From Solirubrobacterales bacterium (lineage in GTDB: Bacteria; Actinomycetota; Thermoleophilia; Solirubrobacterales; 70-9): 40,550 nt of DNA. Under the pieces are notes generated by a model. That model made no database searches. It saw only the letters and a program-made list of their open reading frames with translations, and was not told where the DNA came from. The stretch's first letter is position 1. Every line of letters starts with the position of its first letter. Below are positions 1 to 7,558 of the stretch, in pieces. The stretch is taken from the NCBI GenBank assembly GCA_025936755.1, contig JAICSS010000023.1:1-40550 (forward strand). The letters are read 5' to 3'. A program made the position numbers and the translations under genes.

Positions 1-579
1 ACCTCGATCGGGTTCACCGTCGCCGACGAGACCGGCATGTCCTACGGCGACATGAAGAACCGGATCATGAGCGACCTGAAAAAAGTCTTCCGGCCGGAGT
101 TCCTCAACCGGATCGACGAGGTCATCGTCTTCCACAAGCTGGCCAAGGACGAGGTCAAAGAGATCATCGACCTGATGATCAACCGGGTCCGCGTCCAGGT
201 CGCCGAGCACGAACTGCAGCTGGAGCTGACCGACGAGGCGAAGGAACTGCTGGTCGACAAGGGCTGGGACCCCTCGATGGGCGCGCGCCCGCTGCGCCGG
301 GCGATCCAGCGCTACGTCGAGGACCCGCTCGCCGACGAAGTCCTGCGCCAGGGCCAGATGACCCCCGGGTCGACGGTGATGGTCTCCCGCAACCCCGGTG
401 GGGACGAGGAGGACAAGCCGCTCGACCTCGAGATCATCGCCCCGAAGAAGCCGAAGGCAAAGCCGCCCGAGGAGCCGAAGCGCGAGAAGGTCGGCGTCGG
501 CGCCAAGAAGGGCGACGGCGGCGGCGGCGAGGAGCCCGACGGCGAGGGCTCCGACAGCGCCGGCGAGCTCGAGCCCTGA
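1..579 (+). CDS. clpC: ClpC-type AAA+ unfoldase, C-terminal 192 residues (5' end outside window)
   Basis: This is the end of a Clp/Hsp100 ATPase that unfolds proteins and feeds them to the ClpP protease in the cytoplasm. The frame is open from base 1, so the start lies upstream. Visible are the second AAA+ module region with FRPEFLNRIDEVIVF (sensor-1 and arginine-finger area) and the small domain with the sensor-2 motif GARPLRRAIQRYVEDPLA. After about codon 135 a Lys/Pro/Glu-rich and then Gly/Asp/Glu-rich tail of roughly 55 residues replaces the short end seen in many ClpC proteins; it looks disordered. The family is certain; ClpC rather than ClpB or ClpE is inferred from the sequence style and from disA, ispD and cysS downstream, as in Bacillus. 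Confidence 0.93.
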   Translation, partial: TSIGFTVADETGMSYGDMKNRIMSDLKKVFRPEFLNRIDEVIVFHKLAKDEVKEIIDLMINRVRVQVAEHELQLELTDEAKELLVDKGWDPSMGARPLRRAIQRYVEDPLADEVLRQGQMTPGSTVMVSRNPGGDEEDKPLDLEIIAPKKPKAKPPEEPKREKVGVGAKKGDGGGGEEPDGEGSDSAGELEP

Positions 580-592
580 GCGGAGCGCAGCG

Positions 593-1726
593 GTGAGAGA
601 GCCGGGCCGGGCCGCGATCGGCACCTGGAGCGGAGGCCGGTTCCTCCACTTCGGCGAGGCGATCGGGGAGGAGCGGCTGGAGGCGCTGCTGCGGCCGGGC
701 GGCGGGGTCGAGACCGTCCTCAGCGCCGATGCCTACGGCCAAGGCGAGGCGGACCGGGTGCTGGGGCGTGCGCTTGCGGGCGTCCCGCGGACGGAGTACT
801 CGCTGATCGGCGCCGTCGGCCACGACTTCTACGAGGGCGAGCGCGAAGGGCCGAAAGGGTTTCCCAGGTTCACCGATCCGCGCTTGCGGGGGCCCGAGCA
901 GTACGGGAGCTACCTGCGGATGGCGACCGAGGCGAGCCTGGAGCGGATCGGCGCCGACTCGTTCGACCTGCTCCTGCTCCACAACCCCGACCGGATCGGG
1001 TACTCGAGCGAGGTCGTCTGGGACGGGATGGCGGCGCTGCGCGAGGCGGGGCTGACGGGGCGGATCGGCGTCGCTCCGGGTCCCGCCAACGGCTTCACGC
1101 TCGACGTCATCTCCTGCCTCGAGCGCTTCGGCGACCGGATCGACTGGGCGATGATCATCCTCAACCCGCTCGAGCCCTGGCCCGGCGAGCTCTGCCTCGA
1201 CGCCGCCGTCAGGCACGAGGTGAAGGTGCTGACCCGGGTCGTCGACTACGGCGGCCTCTTCTGGGGCGACCTGCGACCGGGGATGGAGCTGGCCGAGCGC
1301 GACCACCGCAAGTTCCGGCCCGAAGGCTGGATCGAGGCGGGCGCCGAGAAGCTGGAGCGGCTGCTGCCGATCGCCGAACGGTCGAAGCTGACCCCGATCC
1401 AGCTCGCCTGCCAGTGGAACCTCGCCCACCCCGCGGTCGAGTCGGTGGCGCCGACGCTGATCCAGGAGATCGGCCCCGAGGCGTGCCCGATCGAGGCCAA
1501 GCGGCTGGAGCTGGCGAAGCTGCCGGCCGAGCAGCGCCTCAGCGCCGAGGACGTCGAGCAGATCCGCGCGATCGGCGACAACGCCGGCTGCATGTCCCTG
1601 AAGGGCGCCAGCCCCGAACACGAAGGCGAGGAGCGCCCCGACCGCTGGCCCCTGACCGACGACCTCGCCTCCGTCGGCAGCCGCTGGGGCATCGACCCCG
1701 AGCGCGACCTCGTCGCCACCCACTGA
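593..1726 (+). CDS. Aldo/keto reductase family protein with degenerate active site
   Basis: A 377-residue protein with the aldo/keto reductase TIM-barrel pattern. Seen are AYGQGEADRVLGRAL near residues 47-61 (the YGxGxSE-like Tyr loop), LLLLHNPD (the usual His strand), GLTGRIGVA, and a C-terminal IQLACQWNLAHPAV nucleotide-site region. The lysine strand, normally read as KxG, here reads IGAVG, so the catalytic Lys appears absent and the enzyme may be altered or non-reducing. The GTG at 593, 13 nt after the clpC stop, is chosen because homology begins right after it; a longer open frame upstream only overlaps clpC. The gene sits between clpC and disA, where Bacillus has radA. Substrate unknown. 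Confidence 0.75.
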   Translation: MREPGRAAIGTWSGGRFLHFGEAIGEERLEALLRPGGGVETVLSADAYGQGEADRVLGRALAGVPRTEYSLIGAVGHDFYEGEREGPKGFPRFTDPRLRGPEQYGSYLRMATEASLERIGADSFDLLLLHNPDRIGYSSEVVWDGMAALREAGLTGRIGVAPGPANGFTLDVISCLERFGDRIDWAMIILNPLEPWPGELCLDAAVRHEVKVLTRVVDYGGLFWGDLRPGMELAERDHRKFRPEGWIEAGAEKLERLLPIAERSKLTPIQLACQWNLAHPAVESVAPTLIQEIGPEACPIEAKRLELAKLPAEQRLSAEDVEQIRAIGDNAGCMSLKGASPEHEGEERPDRWPLTDDLASVGSRWGIDPERDLVATH

Positions 1727-1845
1727 GCTCAGACGTGGAAGGGAGCCGGTGGGCATCGCCGCCACTTGACAAACGCTAATCCGACCTGTCCACTCGGAAT
1801 CAGGGAGACCGCATTCCAGAGCCGTTTCTGCCATCCTCTCTGGCG

Positions 1846-2958
1846 ATGCCTGATTTGTCTGGGGATGAGCTTCAAGAGTTGTCTGAACGCCAGGATCCCC
1901 GACTTCTAAGAGCTCTCGACGTGGTTGCCCCCGGTGGTGCGCTGCGCGAGGGGATCGACAACATCGTCCACTCGCGGACGGGCGGCCTGCTCGTCGTCGG
2001 CGACCTCGACGACATCTCCCACCTGCTCTCCGGCGGCATCAAGCTCGACGTCGACTACACGCCGGCGATGCTCTACCAGGTGGCGAAGATGGACGGCGCC
2101 ATCGTCCTCAACGGCGAGGCGACGAAGATCGCCTGGGCCAACGTCCAGCTGATGCCGGATCCGACGATCCTCAGCTCCGAGACCGGCACCCGTCACCGCA
2201 CCGCCGAGCGCGTCTCCAAACAGACCACGGCGCTGGTGGTCGCGATCTCCCAGCGCCGCGACGTCGTCTCCCTCTACGTCGAGGGGACGAAGTACATCCT
2301 CCAGGACATCCCCGCGGTGCTGGCGAAGGCCAACCAGGGCCTGGCGACGCTGGAGAAGTACCGCCAGCGCCTCGACCAGGTCTCGGCCCGGCTGACCCAG
2401 CTGGAGTTCGACGGCGGCGCCGTCCTCCACGACGCTCTCTCGGTCCTCCAGCGCGCCGAGCTGGTGACGCGGATGGCGGTCGAGGTCGAGCGCTACATCG
2501 TCGAGCTCGGGACCGAGGGCCGGCTGATCGAGATGCAGCTGGAGGAGACGATGGTCGGCGTCGCCGCCGACAAGACCGCGCTGATCCGCGACTACAGCGT
2601 CGAAGACTCCGAGGGCAACCTGACCGCGGTCCTGCAGGCGCTGGGCCGGATGCCCCACCAGGACGTGCTCGACTTCGGCCGCCTCGCCGAGCTGCTCGGC
2701 TACGACCGCAAGGTCAACACGCTGGACTTCCCCGTCGGCCCCCGCGGCTACCGCGTGCTGGGCCGGGTCCCGCGCATCCCCAAGCTTGTCGTCCAGAAAA
2801 TCACCCACGAGCTGGGCGGGTTGGAGGAGGTCCTGGCGACCTCGGACTCCGACCTCGCCGCCGTCGACGGAGTCGGGGCCCAGCGGGCCAAGGACATCCG
2901 CGAGGGCCTGCGGCGGCTCCAGGAGGTCGATCTGGTCGACCGGTACTTGCAGAGCTGA
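1846..2958 (+). CDS. disA: Diadenylate cyclase DisA (DNA integrity scanning protein)
   Basis: DisA makes cyclic di-AMP from two ATP and patrols DNA, slowing synthesis at branched structures. The 370-residue length is normal. The DAC domain carries both signature motifs, DGA at 83-85 and RHRTAER at 116-122. A helical spine follows, and the C-terminal helix-hairpin-helix region (about 330-362, VDGVGAQRAKDI) binds DNA. The start ATG has no Shine-Dalgarno sequence but has CATCCT 8 nt upstream (1832-1837), a possible -10 box for a leaderless mRNA. carD follows within about 60 nt, suggesting co-transcription. All catalytic motifs are intact. Confidence 0.97.
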   Translation: MPDLSGDELQELSERQDPRLLRALDVVAPGGALREGIDNIVHSRTGGLLVVGDLDDISHLLSGGIKLDVDYTPAMLYQVAKMDGAIVLNGEATKIAWANVQLMPDPTILSSETGTRHRTAERVSKQTTALVVAISQRRDVVSLYVEGTKYILQDIPAVLAKANQGLATLEKYRQRLDQVSARLTQLEFDGGAVLHDALSVLQRAELVTRMAVEVERYIVELGTEGRLIEMQLEETMVGVAADKTALIRDYSVEDSEGNLTAVLQALGRMPHQDVLDFGRLAELLGYDRKVNTLDFPVGPRGYRVLGRVPRIPKLVVQKITHELGGLEEVLATSDSDLAAVDGVGAQRAKDIREGLRRLQEVDLVDRYLQS

Positions 2959-3019
2959 CGGCCCAGTCGCCGTCGACAAACGAAAGGAGTCACCGATTTC
3001 CGAGCTAGACGAGGCCACC

Positions 3020-3559
3020 GTGGAGGCAGTCTTCGAGGACGTGGAATACGTCTGCGACTTCGAGGAGGGCGACAAGGTCGTCTACCCGCATCACGGAGCG
3101 GGCCTGGTGATGACCAAAGAGACCCGAGAGCTGATGGGGGAGAAGCGCGAGTACCTCACGATCAAGATCCTCCACAACGAACTGACGGTGATGGTGCCCT
3201 GCGAAAACGCCGGCAAGGCGGGCTTGCGGCGCGTTATCGACGAGGAGGAAATCAAGAAGGTCACAAGCGTCCTCACCGACGAGGTGTCGGAGATGCCGAA
3301 GAACTGGAACCGGCGCTTCAAGTACAACCGCGAGAAGATCAAGACCGGCGACGTCTTCGAGCTGGCCGAGGTGGTCCGCAACCTCGCCATCCGCGAGATG
3401 GAAAAGGGCCTGTCCACGGGCGAGAAGCAGATGTACACCCGGGCGAAGAAGATCCTCGCCTCGGAGTTCATGTACGCGCTCGACAAAGACGAGGACGGCG
3501 CCGAGGAATACCTCGACAGCCTCCTCGAGGAGCGGTACGCCGCCACTGCGACCGCCTAG
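3020..3559 (+). CDS. carD: CarD family RNA polymerase-binding transcription factor
   Basis: CarD binds the RNA polymerase beta subunit and the upstream edge of the promoter bubble, stabilising open complexes, mainly at stable-RNA promoters. The N-terminal RNAP-interacting Tudor-like domain starts at CDFEEGDKVVYPHHGAG. The helical DNA-binding domain carries the conserved Trp in KNWNRRFKYN. From the GTG at 3020 the protein has 179 residues (Mycobacterium CarD is about 162). The start is uncertain: the only strong ribosome binding site, AAAGGAG at 2983-2989, lies 6 nt before an in-frame ATT at 2996, which would add eight residues; a further GTG at 3041 is possible. A longer frame back to 2786 would overlap disA by about 170 nt and is not credible. 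It follows disA closely and is followed by ispD. Confidence 0.93.
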   Translation: MEAVFEDVEYVCDFEEGDKVVYPHHGAGLVMTKETRELMGEKREYLTIKILHNELTVMVPCENAGKAGLRRVIDEEEIKKVTSVLTDEVSEMPKNWNRRFKYNREKIKTGDVFELAEVVRNLAIREMEKGLSTGEKQMYTRAKKILASEFMYALDKDEDGAEEYLDSLLEERYAATATA

Positions 3560-4271
3560 CAGTCCCGCCGTAACCGCAGTCATCGCGGCCGCCGGCTCCG
3601 GGGAGCGCCTCGGAGCCGGAGGCCCGAAGGCTTTCGTGCCCGTCGCCGGGCGGCCGCTGGTCGACTGGTCGCTGGCCGCCTTCCGGGCCTGCGAGTCGGT
3701 GCGCGCGATCGTCGTCGCGGCCCCGCCCGGCCACGTCGGCGAGCTCGCCGGACACGGCGTCGGCGTCGTCCCCGGCGGCGCCACCCGCGCGGAGTCGGTC
3801 GCCAACGCCCTGGAGGCGGTGGGGACGGAGTACGTCGCGATCCACGACGCCGCCCGGCCGCTGCTGAGGCCGGAGCTGGTCGAAGCCCTGGTCGCCGACC
3901 TCGACGCCGCCCCCGGGGCCGCCGGGGTGATCGCCGCGGCGCCGGTGACCGACACGGTCAAGCGAGCGGTCAAGATTCTCAGTGGGGAGTTGAGCACCGA
4001 TACGGTGTCGAATCCGCCTCTCGTTATCGAGAGGACCGAGGATCGGTCTCAGCTCTGGGCGGCGCAGACGCCGCAGGTGTTCCGGGCCGAGGCGTTGCGC
4101 GCGGCGTTGGCAGCCGCCGAGCGGCCGCCGGAGGCGACGGACGAGGCGGTGCTGGTCGAGTGGAACGGGGGGAGCGTCCTGATCCACCCGGTCGCCGAGC
4201 CGAACCTGAAGGTGACGACGCCGCTCGACCTCCGGGTCGCCGAGCTGCTGCTGGCCGAGCGCTGCGCCTGA
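3546..4271 (+). CDS. ispD: 2-C-methyl-D-erythritol 4-phosphate cytidylyltransferase IspD
   Basis: IspD transfers CMP from CTP to methylerythritol phosphate in the MEP isoprenoid pathway. Motifs are complete: AAAGSGERLG with the PKAF loop (CTP binding), AIHDAARPL, PVTDTVKR, TPQVFR, ATDEA and NLKVTTPLDL at the end. The first ATG/GTG/TTG in this frame is GTG 3636, which would delete the essential GSGERLG loop. Coding sequence must therefore begin upstream of about 3570. The nearest plausible codon is CTG at 3546, inside the end of carD, with GAGGAG at 3527-3532 rather far upstream (13 nt). I give that start as a hypothesis only. ispF lies two genes downstream, the usual pairing. Confidence 0.9.
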   Translation: MRPPSSPAVTAVIAAAGSGERLGAGGPKAFVPVAGRPLVDWSLAAFRACESVRAIVVAAPPGHVGELAGHGVGVVPGGATRAESVANALEAVGTEYVAIHDAARPLLRPELVEALVADLDAAPGAAGVIAAAPVTDTVKRAVKILSGELSTDTVSNPPLVIERTEDRSQLWAAQTPQVFRAEALRAALAAAERPPEATDEAVLVEWNGGSVLIHPVAEPNLKVTTPLDLRVAELLLAERCA

Positions 4272-4280
4272 GGCGCGCTT

Positions 4281-4427
4281 TTAGCCGCGCAGCAGCACGT
4301 AGACGAGGGTCGCCGCGAAGCAGAGCTGGCCGACGCCGAAGGCGACCCCGAGGCCCGCTCCCAGCACCCCCGCGACGGCGGCGCCGAGGGCGAAGGCGAT
4401 TAGCAGGAGCAGGAGCTGACGGCCCAT
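4281..4427 (-). CDS. Small two-helix membrane protein, 48 residues
   Basis: A minus-strand frame starting ATG at 4427 and ending TAA at 4281 encodes a very hydrophobic peptide. A short basic start (MGRQ) is followed by one helix of about 20 residues (LLLLLLIAFALGAAVAGVL), a Gly-rich turn, a second helix (FGVGQLCFAATLVYVLL), and RG at the end. The composition fits a double-spanning small membrane protein. It sits alone on the minus strand between ispD (ends 4271) and the PHP gene. GC-rich DNA makes chance frames common, but two clean helices separated by a turn argue for a real gene. Function unknown. Confidence 0.5.
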   Translation of the reverse strand: MGRQLLLLLIAFALGAAVAGVLGAGLGVAFGVGQLCFAATLVYVLLRG

Positions 4428-4440
4428 TCGGCGCGAAGTC

Positions 4441-4446
4441 TATGCT
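4441..4446 (+). promoter_or_regulatory. -10 box TATGCT before PHP phosphatase gene
   Basis: TATGCT lies 7 nt upstream of GTG 4454. It matches the TAnnnT pattern seen before several other genes here and predicts transcription starting at or next to the start codon. No good -35 box is seen. Confidence 0.35.
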
Positions 4447-4453
4447 CGCTCGC

Positions 4454-5296
4454 GTGCTGACCGACTACCACCTTCACCTGCGCCCGGACGAGGAGGGGAC
4501 GACGTTCGAGCGTTACTTCACCGCCGAGAACGTCGAGCGCTACCTGGCCGCCGCCGCGGCCGCCGGGATCGAGGAGCTGGGCGTCTCCGAGCACGTCTAC
4601 CGCTTCCGCCAGGCGCTCGACCTCTGGCGCCACCCGCTCTGGGTCGAGAACGCCCAGGACGACATCGACGCCTACTGCGAGTTCGTCCGCGGCACGCCGC
4701 TGCGGCTCGGGGTCGAGTGCGACTACGTCCCCGGCGCCGAGGAGCGGATCGCCGCGCTGCTGGGGGCGCGTGACTTCGACTACGTCGTCGGTTCGGTCCA
4801 CTTCGTCGGCGAGGGCGACGCCGCGGTCGACCACGACGGCTTCGACGTCTGGGAGGGAGACGGCGACGCCGACGAGATCTGGCGCCGCTACTTCGAGGCG
4901 CTCGCCGACTGCGCCCGCTCCGGTCTCTACGACATCCTCGCCCACCCGGACCTGGTCAAGGTCTGGGGCCGGGCGCGGCCGCTGCCCGAGCGCGACCTGC
5001 GCGCCTTCTACGAGCCGGCGGTGGAGGCGATCGCCGAGAGCGGGATCGCGGTCGAGATCTCGACCGCCGGCCTGCGCAAGCCCGTCGGCGAGCTCTACCC
5101 CTCCCGCCGGTTCGCCGAGATGTGCGCCGAGGCCGGCGCGGTCTTCGCCCTCTCCTCCGACGCCCACCTGCCCGAGCAGGTCGGGTTCGAATACGAGCGG
5201 GCGGTCCGGTTCCTCGACGAGCTGGGTATCTCAGAGATATGCGTCTTCGAGCAGCGCCAGCGGAGCCTGGCGCCTTTGGGCAGCCGCGTCGGTTGA
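4454..5296 (+). CDS. PHP-domain phosphoesterase (histidinol-phosphatase HisK-like)
   Basis: A 280-residue PHP domain protein. Metal-binding motifs are visible in order: DYHLHLRPD at the N terminus, GVSEHVYR, GVECDYV, DYVVGSVHF, DILAHPDLVKVWG, VEISTAGLRKPVGELYP and LSSDAHLPEQVG. These match the HisK/HisJ type that hydrolyses histidinol phosphate with a trinuclear metal centre, but related PHP enzymes act on other phosphates, so the substrate is an inference. GTG 4454 is preferred because of the upstream -10 box; ATG 4442 would add four residues. ispF begins 2 nt after the stop, so the two are probably co-transcribed. Confidence 0.85.
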   Translation: MLTDYHLHLRPDEEGTTFERYFTAENVERYLAAAAAAGIEELGVSEHVYRFRQALDLWRHPLWVENAQDDIDAYCEFVRGTPLRLGVECDYVPGAEERIAALLGARDFDYVVGSVHFVGEGDAAVDHDGFDVWEGDGDADEIWRRYFEALADCARSGLYDILAHPDLVKVWGRARPLPERDLRAFYEPAVEAIAESGIAVEISTAGLRKPVGELYPSRRFAEMCAEAGAVFALSSDAHLPEQVGFEYERAVRFLDELGISEICVFEQRQRSLAPLGSRVG

Positions 5297-5298
5297 GC

Positions 5299-5751
5299 AT
5301 GGTCGGACTCGGTTACGACAGCCACCGTTTCGCTCCCGGCCGCCGCCTCGTCCTCGGCGGGGTCGAGATCGAGCACGACCAGGGCCTCGACGGCCATTCC
5401 GACGCCGACGTCGTCACCCACGCGGTGATCGACGCCCTGCTCGGCGCCGGCGGCGGCGGCGATATCGGCACGATGTTCCCCGACGACGACCCGGCCTGGA
5501 AGGACGCCGACTCGATCGACCTCCTGCGCACCGTCGTCGGCACGATCGCCGGCCCGATCGTCAACATCGACGCGACCGTGATCTGCGAGCAGCCGCGGCT
5601 CGGCCCCTACAAGGCGGAGATGGAGCGGACACTTGCCGAGGCGACCTCCGCCCGGGTCAGCGTCAAGGCGACCAGCAACGAGGGAATGGGCTTCGTCGGC
5701 CGCGGCGAGGGGATCGCCTGCATCGCCGTCGCCAGCGTCGATACCGAATAG
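5299..5751 (+). CDS. ispF: 2-C-methyl-D-erythritol 2,4-cyclodiphosphate synthase IspF
   Basis: IspF cyclises CDP-methylerythritol 2-phosphate, releasing CMP, in the MEP pathway; it acts as a trimer with zinc. The 150-residue length is typical. Motifs are GYDSHRF (first Zn His), HSDADVVTHAVIDALLGA, GDIGTMFPD and KATSNEGMGFVGRGEGIAC. ATG 5299 is preferred over an in-frame TTG at 5293 because it places the GYDSHRF motif normally. It lies 2 nt after the PHP gene and its stop codon overlaps the -10 box of the next gene. Confidence 0.97.
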   Translation: MVGLGYDSHRFAPGRRLVLGGVEIEHDQGLDGHSDADVVTHAVIDALLGAGGGGDIGTMFPDDDPAWKDADSIDLLRTVVGTIAGPIVNIDATVICEQPRLGPYKAEMERTLAEATSARVSVKATSNEGMGFVGRGEGIACIAVASVDTE

Positions 5752-5754
5752 GCT
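5749..5754 (+). promoter_or_regulatory. -10 box TAGGCT before acyl-CoA ligase gene
   Basis: TAGGCT overlaps the ispF TAG stop and ends 9 nt before ATG 5764. The same hexamer precedes the ECF sigma gene and the rhomboid gene at similar distance. It suggests a separate, leaderless or near-leaderless transcript for the ligase. Confidence 0.4.
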
Positions 5755-5763
5755 TCCGGCGGG

Positions 5764-7413
5764 ATGGCGAACTCGAAACTGAGCGCGGCGGGTGTGCGCG
5801 CCTCCGTCTCCGACTCGATCTTCGAGGTCAAGGTGCTGCGCGAGGCCGGGATCGTGGCGCCGATGCGCCCCGACAGGGCGCTGAAGATCGGCGGCACCTT
5901 CCTGCGCTGGGGCGCCTCGCCGGCGACCGGCGTCACCACCGCGGCGATCCACCATCCGCACGAGCTGGCGATCGTCGACGAGCGCGGCGCCCTCAGCTGG
6001 GAGCGCCTGCACCGCCGCTCCAACGCGCTCGCCCACTCCTTCGCCGCGATGGGGATCGGCCCCGGCGACGGCGTCGGCGTCATGTGCCGCAACCACCGCG
6101 GCTTCATCGAGACGACCCTGGCCGCGGCCAAGCTCGGCGCCAGCGCGCTCTACCTGAACACGATGTTCGCCGGGCCGCAGCTGGCCGAGGTGACCAAGCG
6201 CGAGGGCCCGAAGGCGCTCGTCTACGACGAGGAGTTCGGCGACCTGCTGTCCGAAGTCGACGAGTCGGTGACGCGGATCGTCGGCTGGTGCGACGGCGCG
6301 GTCTCCGGGCCGACCCTCGACGGCCTGATCGAGGGCGGCGACGAGTCGGACCTGAAGCCGCCGCCCGAGAAGCCGAAATTCGTCATCCTCACCTCCGGCA
6401 CCACCGGCACCCCGAAGGGCGCCCAGCGCTCCAGCCCGGAAGGGCTGCTGCCGATCGCTTCGCTGATCGACAGGATCCCCTTCCGCAGCCGGATGACGAT
6501 GATGATCGCGGCGCCGCTCTTCCACTCCTGGGGCTTCTTCCACTTCGTGATGAGCCTGCCGACCTCGGCGACGATGGTGCTGCGCCGCAGGTTCGACCCG
6601 GAGGAAACGCTGAAGGCGATCGAGCAGAGCCGCGCCGACGTGCTGGCGGCGGTGCCGGTGATGATCCAGCGGATCCTCACCCTGCCCGAGGAGACGCTCG
6701 ACCGCTACAGCCTGCCGTCGCTGAAGATCACCTCGCTCTCCGGCTCGGCCCTGCCGGGCGAGCTGGCGATCGCCTGGATGGACCGCTTCGGCGACAACGT
6801 CTACAACCTCTACGGCTCGACCGAGGTCGCCTACGCGACGGTCGCCACCCCGGAGGACCTGCGCGCCGCGCCGGGGACCGCCGGCAGGCCGCCGCGGGGG
6901 ACGAAGATCCGCCTCTACGACGAGAGTGGCAGGGAGGTCCCGTCGGGGCAGGTCGGCCGCATCTTCGTCGGCAACGAAATGGCGATGGAGGGGTACACCG
7001 GCGGCGGCGGCAAGGAGATGATCGACGGCCTCTACTCCAGCGGCGACGTCGGTCACATCGACGAGAACGGCCGTCTCTTCATCGACGGCCGCGACGACGA
7101 GATGATCGTCTCCGGCGGCGAGAACGTCTTCCCGCGCGAGGTCGAGGACCTGCTCGCCGACCACGAGGCGGTCGAGGAGGTGGCGGTGATCGGCGTCGAA
7201 GACGACGAGTTCGGCCAGCGGCTGAAGGCCTTCGTCGTCGTCCGCTCCGGCTTCGAGTTGAGCGAGGGCGAACTCGCCTCGCACGTGAAGGCGAACCTCG
7301 CCGCGTACAAGACCCCGCGCGAGATCGAGTTCCTCGAAGAGCTGCCGCGGAACGCCACCGGCAAGGTGCTGAAGCGGGACCTGCGCGCTCGGCACGAGCA
7401 AGCGTCCGCTTAG
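5764..7413 (+). CDS. AMP-forming acyl-CoA synthetase (FadD-like)
   Basis: A 549-residue member of the ANL adenylate-forming superfamily that activates a carboxylic (probably fatty) acid to its CoA ester using ATP. The P-loop TSGTTGTPKG is at about 210-219, followed by NLYGSTEVAYAT, the YSSGDVGHIDENGRLFI core and the hinge GRDDEMIVSGGENVFPREVE. The C-terminal catalytic Lys is K534 in NATGKVLKRDL. The first 50 residues form a short extension before the usual start of the domain. Chain length cannot be read from sequence. It begins 13 nt after ispF and is followed by a long hairpin. Confidence 0.9.
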   Translation: MANSKLSAAGVRASVSDSIFEVKVLREAGIVAPMRPDRALKIGGTFLRWGASPATGVTTAAIHHPHELAIVDERGALSWERLHRRSNALAHSFAAMGIGPGDGVGVMCRNHRGFIETTLAAAKLGASALYLNTMFAGPQLAEVTKREGPKALVYDEEFGDLLSEVDESVTRIVGWCDGAVSGPTLDGLIEGGDESDLKPPPEKPKFVILTSGTTGTPKGAQRSSPEGLLPIASLIDRIPFRSRMTMMIAAPLFHSWGFFHFVMSLPTSATMVLRRRFDPEETLKAIEQSRADVLAAVPVMIQRILTLPEETLDRYSLPSLKITSLSGSALPGELAIAWMDRFGDNVYNLYGSTEVAYATVATPEDLRAAPGTAGRPPRGTKIRLYDESGREVPSGQVGRIFVGNEMAMEGYTGGGGKEMIDGLYSSGDVGHIDENGRLFIDGRDDEMIVSGGENVFPREVEDLLADHEAVEEVAVIGVEDDEFGQRLKAFVVVRSGFELSEGELASHVKANLAAYKTPREIEFLEELPRNATGKVLKRDLRARHEQASA

Positions 7414-7479
7414 GGCACCGGGAGAGGGGTCCGGCGGACAACAGCGGGGAGGGTCCGGCGGACCCCTCTCCCGGTGCCC
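7413..7479 (+). repeat. Large palindromic hairpin element (copy 1, intergenic)
   Basis: A perfect 21-bp inverted repeat (arms 7413-7433 and 7459-7479) starts at the last base of the ligase stop codon. Inside it, after a G/G mismatch, CGGAC (7435-7439) pairs with GTCCG (7453-7457) around a 13-nt loop, AACAGCGGGGAGG. No T-run follows, so an intrinsic terminator of the classical kind is not shown, though the hairpin may still end transcription. The loop and inner stem recur inside cysS at 9534-9589, with one compensatory base-pair change, so this is a dispersed element rather than only a terminator. Confidence 0.8.
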
Positions 7480-7544
7480 ACCCGGGCCGCTCGCAAATTG
7501 CGGGGGCTTCGGTTGGAGATGGGAAGAGCTTCCGGCGCTGGTAG

Positions 7545-7550
7545 TAGTTT
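7545..7550 (+). promoter_or_regulatory. -10 box TAGTTT before coiled-coil gene
   Basis: TAGTTT ends 8 nt before ATG 7559 and no Shine-Dalgarno sequence is present. It fits the leaderless promoter pattern of this window. No convincing -35 hexamer is seen. Confidence 0.35.
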
Positions 7551-7558
7551 GCGCGGGG

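Noticed and set aside
1766-1771. TTGACA upstream of disA as a -35 box
   Set aside because: No TAnnnT lies 16-18 nt downstream; the box is 80 nt from the gene and may be chance.
434-1834. Long minus-strand open frame opposite the aldo/keto reductase
   Set aside because: Antisense to a gene with clear family motifs; its product is Arg/Asp/Gly-biased with no motif, typical of a shadow frame in GC-rich DNA.
4770-7544. 924-codon plus-strand open frame across the PHP, ispF and ligase genes
   Set aside because: Arg/Pro/Ser-rich out-of-frame reading of three real genes.
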